The notes under the pieces are model-generated. The model was not told the DNA's origin. It searched no databases and saw nothing but the letters and a program-made list of their open reading frames with translations. Both the position numbers and the translations under genes were made by a program. DNA of 64,000 nt from Maribellus sp. CM-23 (lineage in GTDB: Bacteria; Bacteroidota; Bacteroidia; Bacteroidales; Prolixibacteraceae): NCBI RefSeq assembly GCF_021354595.1, contig NZ_JADWYJ010000001.1, positions 1,713,446 to 1,777,445 on the forward strand. Direction: 5' to 3'. Positions 54,693 through 63,026 of this stretch are shown piece by piece; position 1 is the stretch's first letter; each line of letters starts with the position of its first letter.

Positions 54693-55065
54693 GTACACCA
54701 CGGTTTTTGCGAAAGTATGTTTGATTATCCCTGGAGTTCATTCCTAACGGTCTCTTCTCCTTTAAAAACAAAATTGAAACGCAACGAAGTGCTGAACTGG
54801 TTTGCAAACAAAGACGGTTTTAACGACTTTCATGATGAACAGAAGATAAAGGATGCCTCTCCCCTGCACATTGACATGCCGCACTCTTTTTAAAAGCGAA
54901 TTCTACGGGACCGTTACAGGGTGGTCACCCTCCCGCCTCCTCTCCTTTTTCACCCCAATCCCAAACACACTGGTTTCCAATACACTGATCAAAGCACTCA
55001 CTTGTCTTTTACCTGCGATTTGCGTAAATTGAATATCCGCACTAAAAAGAACTAAAAACAAACAG

Positions 55066-57243
55066 ATGAAAACTCGAATTCTACTTTTGACAGCGATCTC
55101 CGCTTTTTTTATGCAATGCACCCAACACCAGACCGTGGAAAAACCACCGCTGGCGCCTGAAAAACCGGTGACGGATACCTATTTCGGAACCTCGCTTACC
55201 GACGACTACCAGTACCTCGAAAACACGGAAGATACCACCGTGCTGGCGTGGCTAAAAGCACAAGGCGACTATGCCAAAACCGTGCTCGGAAGCATCGATG
55301 CCCGGCAGGAGCTGCTGGATAAAATGTACGATTTCGACAGCCGCCGTACGGTGCGGGTCACCAACCTGAGCATCACCGACAACGACCGCTATTTCTACCT
55401 GAAAACCACCCCCGACGACGATACGGGCAAACTCTTCTTCCGTGAAGGACTGGGCGGTTCGGAAACACTGCTTTTCGACCCTGAAACCTTTGGCAACGAC
55501 TCCACCGTAAAGTATGTGATCAACAACATTCTTCCGACCTACGACGGCGAATACCTGGCCTTTGGCGTAACACCCAACGGAAAGGAACTGGCTACGCTGA
55601 TGGTGATGAAAGTGGACGACCGCGAACTACTTCCCGACCGTGTTGAGCAGGTGCTGGGGATTACCTCGTGGCTGCCCGGAAAAAATAGCTTCCTGTACAT
55701 TCGCACGGGCTCCGACAATGTCAGCGATTTTAGCTTTTACACAGAGGCCAAAACCTGTTTACACCGCATCAACACCGATGCTTCCACCGACACCGATTTC
55801 TTCTCCAAAGAGCAATATCCCGCGCTGGGTCTTGGACAGATGGATATTCCGGTGGCAGCCTACGACCGGGATTGCGACAAGGTGTATGCTCTGGCAGCCA
55901 ATGTCGACAACCGGGCACAGGTGTTTTTTGCTCCGGGTGATCAGCTGGACAACGATCAGATCGATTGGAAACTGCTGTTTGGCCGCGAAGACGAGATTTA
56001 CAACTGGGCCACCAATCAGAAAGACCTCTTTTTGTATTCGCCCAAAGATGCACCCAACTTCAAACTGCTAAGGGTATCGCTCGATCAGCCTGAGATCAGT
56101 GAAGCCGAAACCTTTATTCCGGAAGACCCGGGACAAAAGCTGTCGGGATTTACCCTCACCAAAGACGGGGTTTATTACACCATGAAGCTAAACGGGGTGC
56201 AGGAAAAACTGTATTTCAAACCCTACGACGGGGAAAGCCGCGAACTGACGCTTCCCTTTGTTGCCGGAACCGTTATGGTCCGCAGCAAAGGAGTTGAGTT
56301 TAGCGAAGTGTGGGTGACCCTGGCGGGTTGGACCAGCAACAGCCAGCGTTTCAGATACGATTTGGCGGACGATGCGTTTGTACTGGAGAACCTGTCGGTT
56401 ATTCCCGAATATCCCGAGTACAAAGACCTGGTGGTGGAAGAAGTGATGGTAAAATCGCACGACGGGGTGGAAGTGCCCTTGTCGATCATCTACAAAAACG
56501 GATTAAAAAAGGACGGCAGCCAACGTCTGCTGCTCTTTGGCTATGGTTCGTACGGTATTTCGATGGATCCGGGGTTTGGTCCCAATACCTTGCTGTGGTG
56601 CCTCGAAGACGGCATTTTTGCCATTGCCCACGTACGCGGAGGGGGCGAACTGGGCGAACAATGGCACAAAGCCGGGTTTAAAACCACCAAACCCAATACC
56701 TGGAAAGATTTTATTGCCTGCGCCGAATACATGGTGGACCAGCAATACACCACCCCCGAAAAAATTGCCATTTACGGGGGAAGTGCCGGCGGTATCCTCA
56801 TCGGACGGGCGATGACCGAACGCCCCGACCTGTTTGCGGCGGCCATTCCGTCGGTGGGTGTTATGAACGCGGTTCGCACCGAACTCGAACCCGGGGGCCC
56901 CGCCAATATCCCGGAATTTGGCACGGTGAAAGACTCGGTGGAGTTTCTGGCCTTGCTTGAAATGGATGCCTACCACCACCTGAAAGAGGGCGTGAAATAC
57001 CCGCCTGCCCTGATCACTGCCGGAATGAACGACCCGCGTGTAGCGGTTTGGAACCCGGGGAAATTTGCTGCCCGTTTGCAGGCCATCAACCAGGACAACA
57101 ACCCGGTGATCTTCCGGGTGGACTACGAAGCCGGGCATGGCCTCGACAATACCAAAAGCAGGAATTTCGAAGAGCTTGCCGACATCCTGAGTTTTGCGCT
57201 CTGGAATACCGGCAGCGAAAAGTACAAGCCAAAAGCCTATTAA
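55066..57243 (+). CDS. Prolyl oligopeptidase family peptidase (S9A), lipoprotein
   Basis: The 725-residue protein has a lipobox (AFFMQC, Cys18), a seven-bladed propeller region (about 80-420) and an alpha/beta hydrolase domain. The catalytic triad is Ser573 (YGGSAGG), Asp656 (GMNDPRV) and His691 (EAGHG). It cuts short proline-containing peptides, here on the outside of the cytoplasmic membrane. The two RAYT units end 145 bases upstream. A strong terminator follows. Confidence 0.93.
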   Translation: MKTRILLLTAISAFFMQCTQHQTVEKPPLAPEKPVTDTYFGTSLTDDYQYLENTEDTTVLAWLKAQGDYAKTVLGSIDARQELLDKMYDFDSRRTVRVTNLSITDNDRYFYLKTTPDDDTGKLFFREGLGGSETLLFDPETFGNDSTVKYVINNILPTYDGEYLAFGVTPNGKELATLMVMKVDDRELLPDRVEQVLGITSWLPGKNSFLYIRTGSDNVSDFSFYTEAKTCLHRINTDASTDTDFFSKEQYPALGLGQMDIPVAAYDRDCDKVYALAANVDNRAQVFFAPGDQLDNDQIDWKLLFGREDEIYNWATNQKDLFLYSPKDAPNFKLLRVSLDQPEISEAETFIPEDPGQKLSGFTLTKDGVYYTMKLNGVQEKLYFKPYDGESRELTLPFVAGTVMVRSKGVEFSEVWVTLAGWTSNSQRFRYDLADDAFVLENLSVIPEYPEYKDLVVEEVMVKSHDGVEVPLSIIYKNGLKKDGSQRLLLFGYGSYGISMDPGFGPNTLLWCLEDGIFAIAHVRGGGELGEQWHKAGFKTTKPNTWKDFIACAEYMVDQQYTTPEKIAIYGGSAGGILIGRAMTERPDLFAAAIPSVGVMNAVRTELEPGGPANIPEFGTVKDSVEFLALLEMDAYHHLKEGVKYPPALITAGMNDPRVAVWNPGKFAARLQAINQDNNPVIFRVDYEAGHGLDNTKSRNFEELADILSFALWNTGSEKYKPKAY

Positions 57244-57287
57244 TATACGGGTCGTCCTGAACAGGGACTATAACACTGACCTGGAAG

Positions 57288-57322
57288 CAGGGAGAGAATA
57301 TCGGCATTCTTTCCCTGTTTTT
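57288..57322 (+). terminator. Intrinsic terminator of the prolyl oligopeptidase gene
   Basis: CAGGGAGAGAAT pairs with ATTCTTTCCCTG (12 pairs with one G-U), loop ATCGGC, followed by TTTTTAT. Confidence 0.85.
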
Positions 57323-57366
57323 ATACCCATCATTTTGGGGTTTGCAGGATTTATTCGAAACACTAA

Positions 57367-57456
57367 TTTCCCCTCCTAAAGATCCAATCTGCCTATTCTT
57401 TCCCCCAAATGGGGGAAATGTCAGCGTAAGGCTTTAGCGTGGTCGACAAAGGGGGT
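57367..57456. repeat. 90-bp dispersed intergenic repeat, copy 2
   Basis: It matches 39646-39735 over its length with a handful of changes (inner palindrome CCCCCAAATGGGGG). A second shared palindrome, CCCCTCCTGGCAGGAGGGG, follows at 57481-57499. These repeats account for the gap before the gene at 57528. Confidence 0.85.
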
Positions 57457-57527
57457 CGTGGAATATAACTCTCCGACTTTCCCCTCCTGGCAGGAGGGGT
57501 GGCTCCGAGTCCTCGGGGACGGCGTGG

Positions 57528-57770
57528 TCAGAGTTTTCCCCACCAGCGTCCGGCTTTCCGGAAAAGCTTTTTGGTGGCTTCTTCCACCGTTTCGTCGGCT
57601 TTGCGGTAGGTATCGCTTTTGTGTATTTTATCCGCCGCCTCGTCGATGAAGGCTTCCGCTTTATCCATCCACGATTCATTTTTCGGTGAAGGATCTTCTT
57701 TCTTCTTTTCGCTTTTGTTCCCGTTATCCGCTTCCATTGGCGCTGATGTTGTTGGTTGTGCTTTGCTCAA
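57528..57770 (-). CDS. Small charged helical protein
   Basis: The 80-residue protein has a disordered Lys/Glu-rich N-terminal half and a helix WMDKAEAFIDEAADKIHKSD followed by KLFRKAGRWWGK. It resembles short amphipathic, stress-linked proteins in related bacteria (from memory). No partner is apparent. Confidence 0.6.
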   Translation of the reverse strand: MSKAQPTTSAPMEADNGNKSEKKKEDPSPKNESWMDKAEAFIDEAADKIHKSDTYRKADETVEEATKKLFRKAGRWWGKL

Positions 57771-57979
57771 AGATACTCAATGGCCGGCATTTTGGTTCTT
57801 TGCCGCCTGCAATTTTGGGCATCATAGCTGCAAGCCTCAAGTTACAAGGTGCAAGCAATGCAATGGACGATTGGATATTTCAATCCTTCAATCTCATCAA
57901 TCCTTCAATCCCTAAATACTGAAACAGCCAACCAACATCACGATAATACGGCATAACAGCAACACTGCACCACTTTTAC

Positions 57980-58750
57980 TTAGTTTTCACTAAACCGGGA
58001 CCAGCCGGGAAGGAACCAGCCTTTTTGGGTTTTTATGTCGCGAACGTGCGGAATCATGTTTTGCCACAGCTTCATAAAATCCTCGTTGTATTTCTTTTGC
58101 AGCTCGCCTTCCAAGGTACGCAATGCGGCTTCGCTATCAGACGATACTTCCATAATCCAGCAGGGAGTGTGCTCTCCCAGCACCACTTCGTACATGTCCC
58201 ACGGGTAATCTTCATCAATGCCTTTGTAGAAATCAATGTATTTCTGGCAAGCTTCAACGGCTTCTTTTTCATGCCCTGATTTCAGGTAGATAAACATCCA
58301 TTCATAAAACTTGTCGGGCTCGGCACCTTCCACCCTTTCGGTTTTGCGAAACGACAAATCTTTGTTCCAGCGCACCACAAACTGGCTGATGTTGGACAGG
58401 TCGCGAAACTTGGCAGCCGGATCATAGCCTTTCTCTTTTAATTGTTCCGTGAATTTCATGTGTTGGGCGTAAAATTCATCGATCGATCCAAAATTCCGAA
58501 GTGGTACGGCCCAGTAGAACGAGTTCTGATCGGTGCGGTAGGTCCAGAACTTCATGTCGAAATCAAGTTCGTCGAACAGTTTGATGGCTTCCGACTGTAC
58601 TTTCCAGAACTCCGGCATATCGGAAGGAGCCACAAACTCTTCCATTACCAGTACGAGGCCGGGATCTTCCGATTCCTGCGCATAGCTTGGGGTCACACAC
58701 AGCGATGCCACAATCAGGCATACGGCAATCAACAAAGTAAACTTTTTCAT
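57980..58750 (-). CDS. Secreted protein of unknown function
   Basis: The 256-residue protein has a signal peptide (ending PSYAQ). The body is alpha-beta with two similar halves (VMEEFVAPSDMPEFW and WMFIYLKSGHEKEAV), suggesting a dimeric alpha-beta barrel-like fold. No domain was recognised with certainty. The gene is monocistronic. Confidence 0.75.
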   Translation of the reverse strand: MKKFTLLIAVCLIVASLCVTPSYAQESEDPGLVLVMEEFVAPSDMPEFWKVQSEAIKLFDELDFDMKFWTYRTDQNSFYWAVPLRNFGSIDEFYAQHMKFTEQLKEKGYDPAAKFRDLSNISQFVVRWNKDLSFRKTERVEGAEPDKFYEWMFIYLKSGHEKEAVEACQKYIDFYKGIDEDYPWDMYEVVLGEHTPCWIMEVSSDSEAALRTLEGELQKKYNEDFMKLWQNMIPHVRDIKTQKGWFLPGWSRFSEN

Positions 58751-59241
58751 GAGATTAAAATTTTTGTTTTTAATGGTCCGTCAAGCGGCGGATAATTACC
58801 GCTATTGCTTATGAATTCCATGTTACTATTCATTCAATAGTAATAATCATAGTGAAACACAATGGACTACGTAATTAGAAGTCATTTGGTTATGTTTCGG
58901 GAAGCACTGCCTTGTTGCCGTATTATGGCAATCGTCGGAATAATTTATTACCTTTGAAAGCCTGGCAACCTGGTATTTTGTTGAGTGATACTCCGTAGTG
59001 TTTTGTCCGCCTTTTGTTTGCGGATGTTCTGAACGCTAAAATTGTCTTCAAAAATCTTTTTCTTGTTTAGACAAAGCGCCTGAAACCCGGGAGTATCCCA
59101 GATAGCAGTACACCGGTCAACCTGCACCACAAGAGTGCATCTGCCTGACCGGCTTCAAAAAAAGCATACCGTGAAATACGTGTCGTGCACCAACAGCAAA
59201 ATACCTTGACAGAGAGAAAAAAATACATAAAATACAAGTGA
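58751..59241. other. Long leader region of the cold-shock gene
   Basis: No gene is seen. TACCTTTG (58949-58956) matches the TAnnTTTG promoter box, which would give a leader of roughly 280 bases, a length typical of cold-shock mRNAs. A hairpin at 59113-59152 lies in it. Confidence 0.5.
59113..59152 (+). promoter_or_regulatory. Two-step hairpin in the cold-shock leader
   Basis: CCGGTCA (59113-59119) pairs with TGACCGG (59146-59152), and inside it TGCAC (59123-59127) pairs with GTGCA (59135-59139) around loop CACAAGA. It ends 90 bases before the start codon. It may be a temperature-responsive or processing structure. Confidence 0.5.
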
Positions 59242-59682
59242 ATGGCTAGATCAATTTCGTATAACAAAAGAGAATTAGAAAAAAAAAGAGAGCAAAAAAG
59301 AAAAGAAAAGCTGAAACGTAAAGAAGAGCGCAAAGCCAATGCCGGTGGTAGTTCCCTGGACGATATGATCGCGTATGTAGATGAAAACGGCGTGATTACG
59401 ACTGAAATGCCAACCGACGAGAAAAAGGCAGAAATCAAAGTAGAAGACATTGCAGTGTCGACACCTAAAAAAGAAGAGGTGGAAGATGTTCCGCTGACCG
59501 GTCGTGTGGAGCATTTCAAAGCCGACAAAGGCTACGGTTTTATCAAAGACACCGCGAGTACCGAAAAATATTTCTTTCATATTTCGGAAGCCTATCCTGA
59601 AATCCGCGAGGGAGCCATGGTTACTTTCGAACTGATAAAAGGTACCCGGGGATGGAATGCCGGCAACATTCAGCCGGCCTAA
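59242..59682 (+). CDS. Cold-shock domain protein with a basic N-terminal tail
   Basis: The 146-residue protein has a Lys/Arg/Glu-rich N-terminal helix (about 5-40) and a C-terminal cold-shock domain (about 83-146) with GRVEHFKADKGYGFIKD (RNP1-like) and KYFFHIS (RNP2-like). Such tailed cold-shock proteins bind RNA; related ones are widespread in Bacteroidota. Confidence 0.88.
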   Translation: MARSISYNKRELEKKREQKRKEKLKRKEERKANAGGSSLDDMIAYVDENGVITTEMPTDEKKAEIKVEDIAVSTPKKEEVEDVPLTGRVEHFKADKGYGFIKDTASTEKYFFHISEAYPEIREGAMVTFELIKGTRGWNAGNIQPA

Positions 59683-59723
59683 AAACCGGCCCTAACCCCC
59701 GAACGTTATTTCCCCGATGTGCT

Positions 59724-60044
59724 TTACTTTTCTGAAACGGGTTCATCTTTCATTGCCGGCGTTTCGGCTGGCTGAATATCCTGCGTATTGATACGTATGT
59801 GATTCTCGATACGCGTTTGCGTGGTATCGTTGGAGAAACTGGTTACATCGCCCAGGCAGTTGGTAAAATACACATACTCGCCACGGTCGTAAAAACGATA
59901 CACTTTGCAACCGTCGTGTTCAAAAAGATACTCTACACTATACGTTGAATTGTTTTCGGGACTTTTAATGCTGATCGGGACACCCGAGCATGCCGTTAGC
60001 GCAGCGAGCAGCAGAACGGCAAAGATTTGTTTTACGGTTGTCAT
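59724..60044 (-). CDS. DUF4884 lipoprotein
   Basis: The 106-residue protein has a lipobox (LAALTAC). VEYLFEHDGCKVYRFYDRG and EYVYFTNC fit the DUF4884 family as I remember it. Function is unknown. The gene is transcribed alone. Confidence 0.75.
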   Translation of the reverse strand: MTTVKQIFAVLLLAALTACSGVPISIKSPENNSTYSVEYLFEHDGCKVYRFYDRGEYVYFTNCLGDVTSFSNDTTQTRIENHIRINTQDIQPAETPAMKDEPVSEK

Positions 60045-60190
60045 TTGTTTAGATTCTGGTTTCTAAGCGACCGTTTGGAACAAGAACGGTGCCAAATCAT
60101 TTATGTAAAACAGAGTCCTTTCCCAGACAGAAAAGCAATGTTTCTGACTGAAATAAAAAACAATTCGGCAACCCGGCAACCCAGCTGCGT

Positions 60191-60898
60191 CTACTTTTGC
60201 CGCTGCCCAAAAGGGGAATCCACTTTAAAGCCAAAATTAAAGAGGAAGGCACCCGAGTCGTCATCCCGAAACGATTGCATGGTTCCGATCGATGCGGCAA
60301 ATTTGGGTATCCATTTGGCAGCATCCGGATCTTTCAGGGCATATTCAATTCCCAGCATAAAGGTATGGCGCGGCTCATCAAAACTGTCAGAATTGGGAAA
60401 GAATCCATCGCTGATCAATCCGTAGCGATACATAAACGTTGGCGTGGCCCGGTTGTCGACAGGATAGCTAAAATACAAAGGCAGCGTGGTTATGTGCACC
60501 GACACATCTCCGTTGTACACGTACCCCTTGAGCAGCCCCGAAGAAAAAGTAAGTTTTTTGTCCTGGTTACTGTGGTTCGAGATCTGGTATTTTACATCTC
60601 CCCAAATGGTATTGAAATAAGCATCATTGCTTTTCGTAACATCCAGGGTATGTTCCAGGCCAACGTCCAGGTTTTCCCATACTCCCACCCGGGCATTCAT
60701 ACCAATCAGCTGAATGGGAACATCCTCCTCGGTATCATCCGTTCCGCGCGACTGTAAATACCCCGCGCTCAATTCCACCTGTCCGGGCGCCTTGGTTCGC
60801 GCTGTTTGCAGGGTGGTTGCAATACAACTAAAAAAGAACAGGCCGGCTCCCACGATAAAGGCCACATCCATTCGGGTTAAACGATAAAAATTTTTCAT
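60191..60898 (-). CDS. Outer-membrane-like beta-barrel protein
   Basis: ATG at 60898 is the start because it overlaps the stop of the upstream membrane-protein gene (ATGA) and gives a signal/lipobox-like N-terminus (LFFFSCIATTLQTA). The 235-residue product has regular beta strands ending KVDSPFGQRQK. The reading frame extends upstream, but that part overlaps the DUF2085 gene and is not translated. Confidence 0.7.
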   Translation of the reverse strand: MKNFYRLTRMDVAFIVGAGLFFFSCIATTLQTARTKAPGQVELSAGYLQSRGTDDTEEDVPIQLIGMNARVGVWENLDVGLEHTLDVTKSNDAYFNTIWGDVKYQISNHSNQDKKLTFSSGLLKGYVYNGDVSVHITTLPLYFSYPVDNRATPTFMYRYGLISDGFFPNSDSFDEPRHTFMLGIEYALKDPDAAKWIPKFAASIGTMQSFRDDDSGAFLFNFGFKVDSPFGQRQK

Positions 60899-61482
60899 AA
60901 AGTCTTGTTTTTTGGTTTGACCAACAGAAAATAAACACGAAGAATGGCGGTTTGCAGCACAAACAACACATTGGTTACAACCGCCACTGCCAAAAAGAGT
61001 GTTACAACAATCCAGAGGTCGGATTGAAACAAGAGCAACCCAAGTAACAGGGTTATGATTATCATTGCGAATAATTGATAAAATCGGGATAGTGACTGGC
61101 TGCCACGACCAACAAACTGATTCCGGTAAGCAAATGCCAGTAACGAAAATGCCACACCCCCCGCCAGTCCGCTCAAAAACCGGCTGGCTGTACCCGAATG
61201 AATAATACCCAGTTGCGCCAGCATCCATTCAGAAAATAAAAACGTCAAAGCCACAACCACCAACCATTTAAAAGCACGCCCGGTTTTCAGGCTTTTCCGT
61301 TCCGAAATCAGAAATAGAATCAGCACGCTTACAAAAAATCCGGCCTGCAGCCCCGAACAACGGGGACACAACATCAGCGTCTTCCCCTGAATATCCACCA
61401 AAATAGAACTATCCTGGTGACAGACACAGCTAAACAGGCTTCCGGAAAATGAATTGAGTGTTATTAAGAGCTTCATATACAT
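60895..61482 (-). CDS. DUF2085 family membrane protein
   Basis: The 195-residue protein has CVCHQDSS and CPRCSGLQAG, the metal-binding-like Cys/His pairs of DUF2085, then four hydrophobic helices. Its stop overlaps the next gene's start by four bases, so the two are coupled. Function is unknown. Confidence 0.8.
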   Translation of the reverse strand: MYMKLLITLNSFSGSLFSCVCHQDSSILVDIQGKTLMLCPRCSGLQAGFFVSVLILFLISERKSLKTGRAFKWLVVVALTFLFSEWMLAQLGIIHSGTASRFLSGLAGGVAFSLLAFAYRNQFVGRGSQSLSRFYQLFAMIIITLLLGLLLFQSDLWIVVTLFLAVAVVTNVLFVLQTAILRVYFLLVKPKNKTL

Positions 61483-61739
61483 GTGTTAAGTTCTTTTGCC
61501 CGGCCTGGAGCACAAGATTTGGAGTGTACGTGAATGCCCGGGATTTGGTTATACAAGTGTTCACAATCGCACAACAAATCTCTCATTCATCCAGTTCGTT
61601 TTTACTCCCCGGCGATAAACAATGAAAGTTTATTGGCGCTTCTATCCATGCTGCAAAATTGTAAAACAATGCATCAAAACTGCTAAGTCCCGTGTACGCG
61701 GTCTTCCTAACTTGTTCTTCTAACTCTAAAAAATGAATC

Positions 61740-62213
61740 ATGAAAAAAATTGCGTTTTTTGTATTGGGGTTATCCTTTCTAATGATGGGATGTACCAAAG
61801 AAGACATGTATGAAAACGAAGTTGATGTTGTTTTAAAATCGGCTGAAACCAAAACTTACCAGGCAAAATTCACCGAAGACGGATATCTGACACCCCTGTT
61901 TTGCGACGGTGAAATGGTAGATTATGTAAGCGGAAACATCAGTTCGCATTGGCGTGTACACTATAAAAACGGTGTTCGTCAGTGGATCATCATCAATTTT
62001 AGCGGAACCTTAACCAGTAGCAACGGAGAAGTACTGACCATTCGCGAAACAGACAAAATGTTGTTTGAAGAAGGAATGGATCCTACCTATACGATTCGTT
62101 GGAATATTATGGGAGAGAACGGCAGTCACTACATCGGTTCCGGCTATGTTGACTGGACCACTTGGGACGTAGTACCTGAAATGACAGTTTGTCCACCGGA
62201 AAACCAGAAATAA
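61740..62213 (+). CDS. Small lipoprotein of unknown function
   Basis: The 157-residue protein has a lipobox (LMMGC) and a beta-rich body with FSGTLTSSNGEVL and IRWNIMGENGSHYIGSG. No known domain was recognised. Confidence 0.7.
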   Translation: MKKIAFFVLGLSFLMMGCTKEDMYENEVDVVLKSAETKTYQAKFTEDGYLTPLFCDGEMVDYVSGNISSHWRVHYKNGVRQWIIINFSGTLTSSNGEVLTIRETDKMLFEEGMDPTYTIRWNIMGENGSHYIGSGYVDWTTWDVVPEMTVCPPENQK

Positions 62214-62228
62214 TAAATTGCGTATGAG

Positions 62229-62396
62229 AAAGAGGCTGTATCAATAGTAAGAAGGATTACAATTTGAAATAGAACACTGATAACTCAGATTCAACTGATT
62301 TTCGCTGTTTTGTACGTGATTATCTGTTAAATTCAGTGTCATCTGCGTTCTGTTCTACGTTCAATTTATACGACTCATTCTTGATACAACCTCTTT
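62229..62396. repeat. MITE-like hairpin element of 168 bp
   Basis: The ends AAAGAGGCTGTATCAA and TTGATACAACCTCTTT are inverted repeats with one mismatch in 16. The inner part is also largely self-complementary (AGAACACTGATAAC against TTCAGTGTCATCTGCGTTCT). The ends resemble insertion-sequence termini of the GAGGCTGT type. It lies between two genes and has no reading frame. Confidence 0.7.
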
Positions 62397-62410
62397 TATA
62401 ACATCTTACT

Positions 62411-62923
62411 ATGAAGACAGAAGACCTAAAAGCCCTGCAGGCACCACTCAAGAAAAAGTACAGCAACGATCCGCAATCAGCCGTGATCACCTTGCATGCC
62501 TCCGGAAAACTGGGCGAAGGCATTTCGTGCAAAGTAGATACCGGGCGGGCGCTCACCCAGGCGGGTCTGCATCCGGCAACCGGTGGCGACGGAACCATGC
62601 TTTGTTCGGGCGATCTGCTACTCGAAGCACTGGTAGCCTGTGCCGGAGTTACGCTTAATGCAGTGGCCACTTCCATCGGAATCACCATCAAAGAAGGAAA
62701 AGTGCGTGCAGAAGGAGACCTTGATTTTAAAGGAACACTGGGTGTTTCGAAAGAAGTTCCGGTAGGTTTTCAAAACATTCGTTTGTATTTTGAACTTGAT
62801 TGCGATGCCGGTGAAGAAACCAAACAAACATTGCTGAAACTCACCGAACGCTATTGCGTGGTGTTGCAAACCATTGTGGCAGCCACTCCGGTAAGTGCCA
62901 ATATTCATGCACTAAAAAAGTAA
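62411..62923 (+). CDS. OsmC/Ohr family protein
   Basis: The 170-residue protein has the two conserved cysteines in LVACAGVTLNA and ERYCVVLQT. OsmC-type proteins reduce organic peroxides using a cysteine pair. A cytoplasmic role is expected. It begins just after the MITE-like element. Confidence 0.85.
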   Translation: MKTEDLKALQAPLKKKYSNDPQSAVITLHASGKLGEGISCKVDTGRALTQAGLHPATGGDGTMLCSGDLLLEALVACAGVTLNAVATSIGITIKEGKVRAEGDLDFKGTLGVSKEVPVGFQNIRLYFELDCDAGEETKQTLLKLTERYCVVLQTIVAATPVSANIHALKK

Positions 62924-63026
62924 CAGGCAGAAACTCCCAACCAACGAACCCAAACCTACTGCCTGGGTTCCTGCAAAAGGTATCCACTTTTTTATACCTT
63001 TAAACCACTTAAAATCATAACCGTAA

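Larger units (their letters stand above)
53903..54893 (+). pseudogene. RAYT gene copy 2, split by the GIY-YIG cassette
   Basis: The N-terminal part (53903-54394) keeps the HUH and Tyr motifs but ends after HHNPVH with PVK and a stop formed by the insertion. The C-terminal part resumes as HHGFCESMFDYPWSSF and continues to 54893. The truncated 163-residue N-terminal protein might still fold. Confidence 0.9.
53851..54920 (+). mobile_element. RAYT unit, copy 2, carrying a nested insertion
   Basis: This is the second copy of the 52497-53245 unit, in the same orientation, interrupted by the GIY-YIG cassette. Few base differences separate the copies outside the insertion, so the duplication is recent. 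Confidence 0.8.

Noticed and set aside
60899..61228. N-terminal extension of the beta-barrel gene to 345 residues
   Set aside because: The extension overlaps the DUF2085 gene in another frame; the ATGA overlap gives a signal sequence at the internal start.
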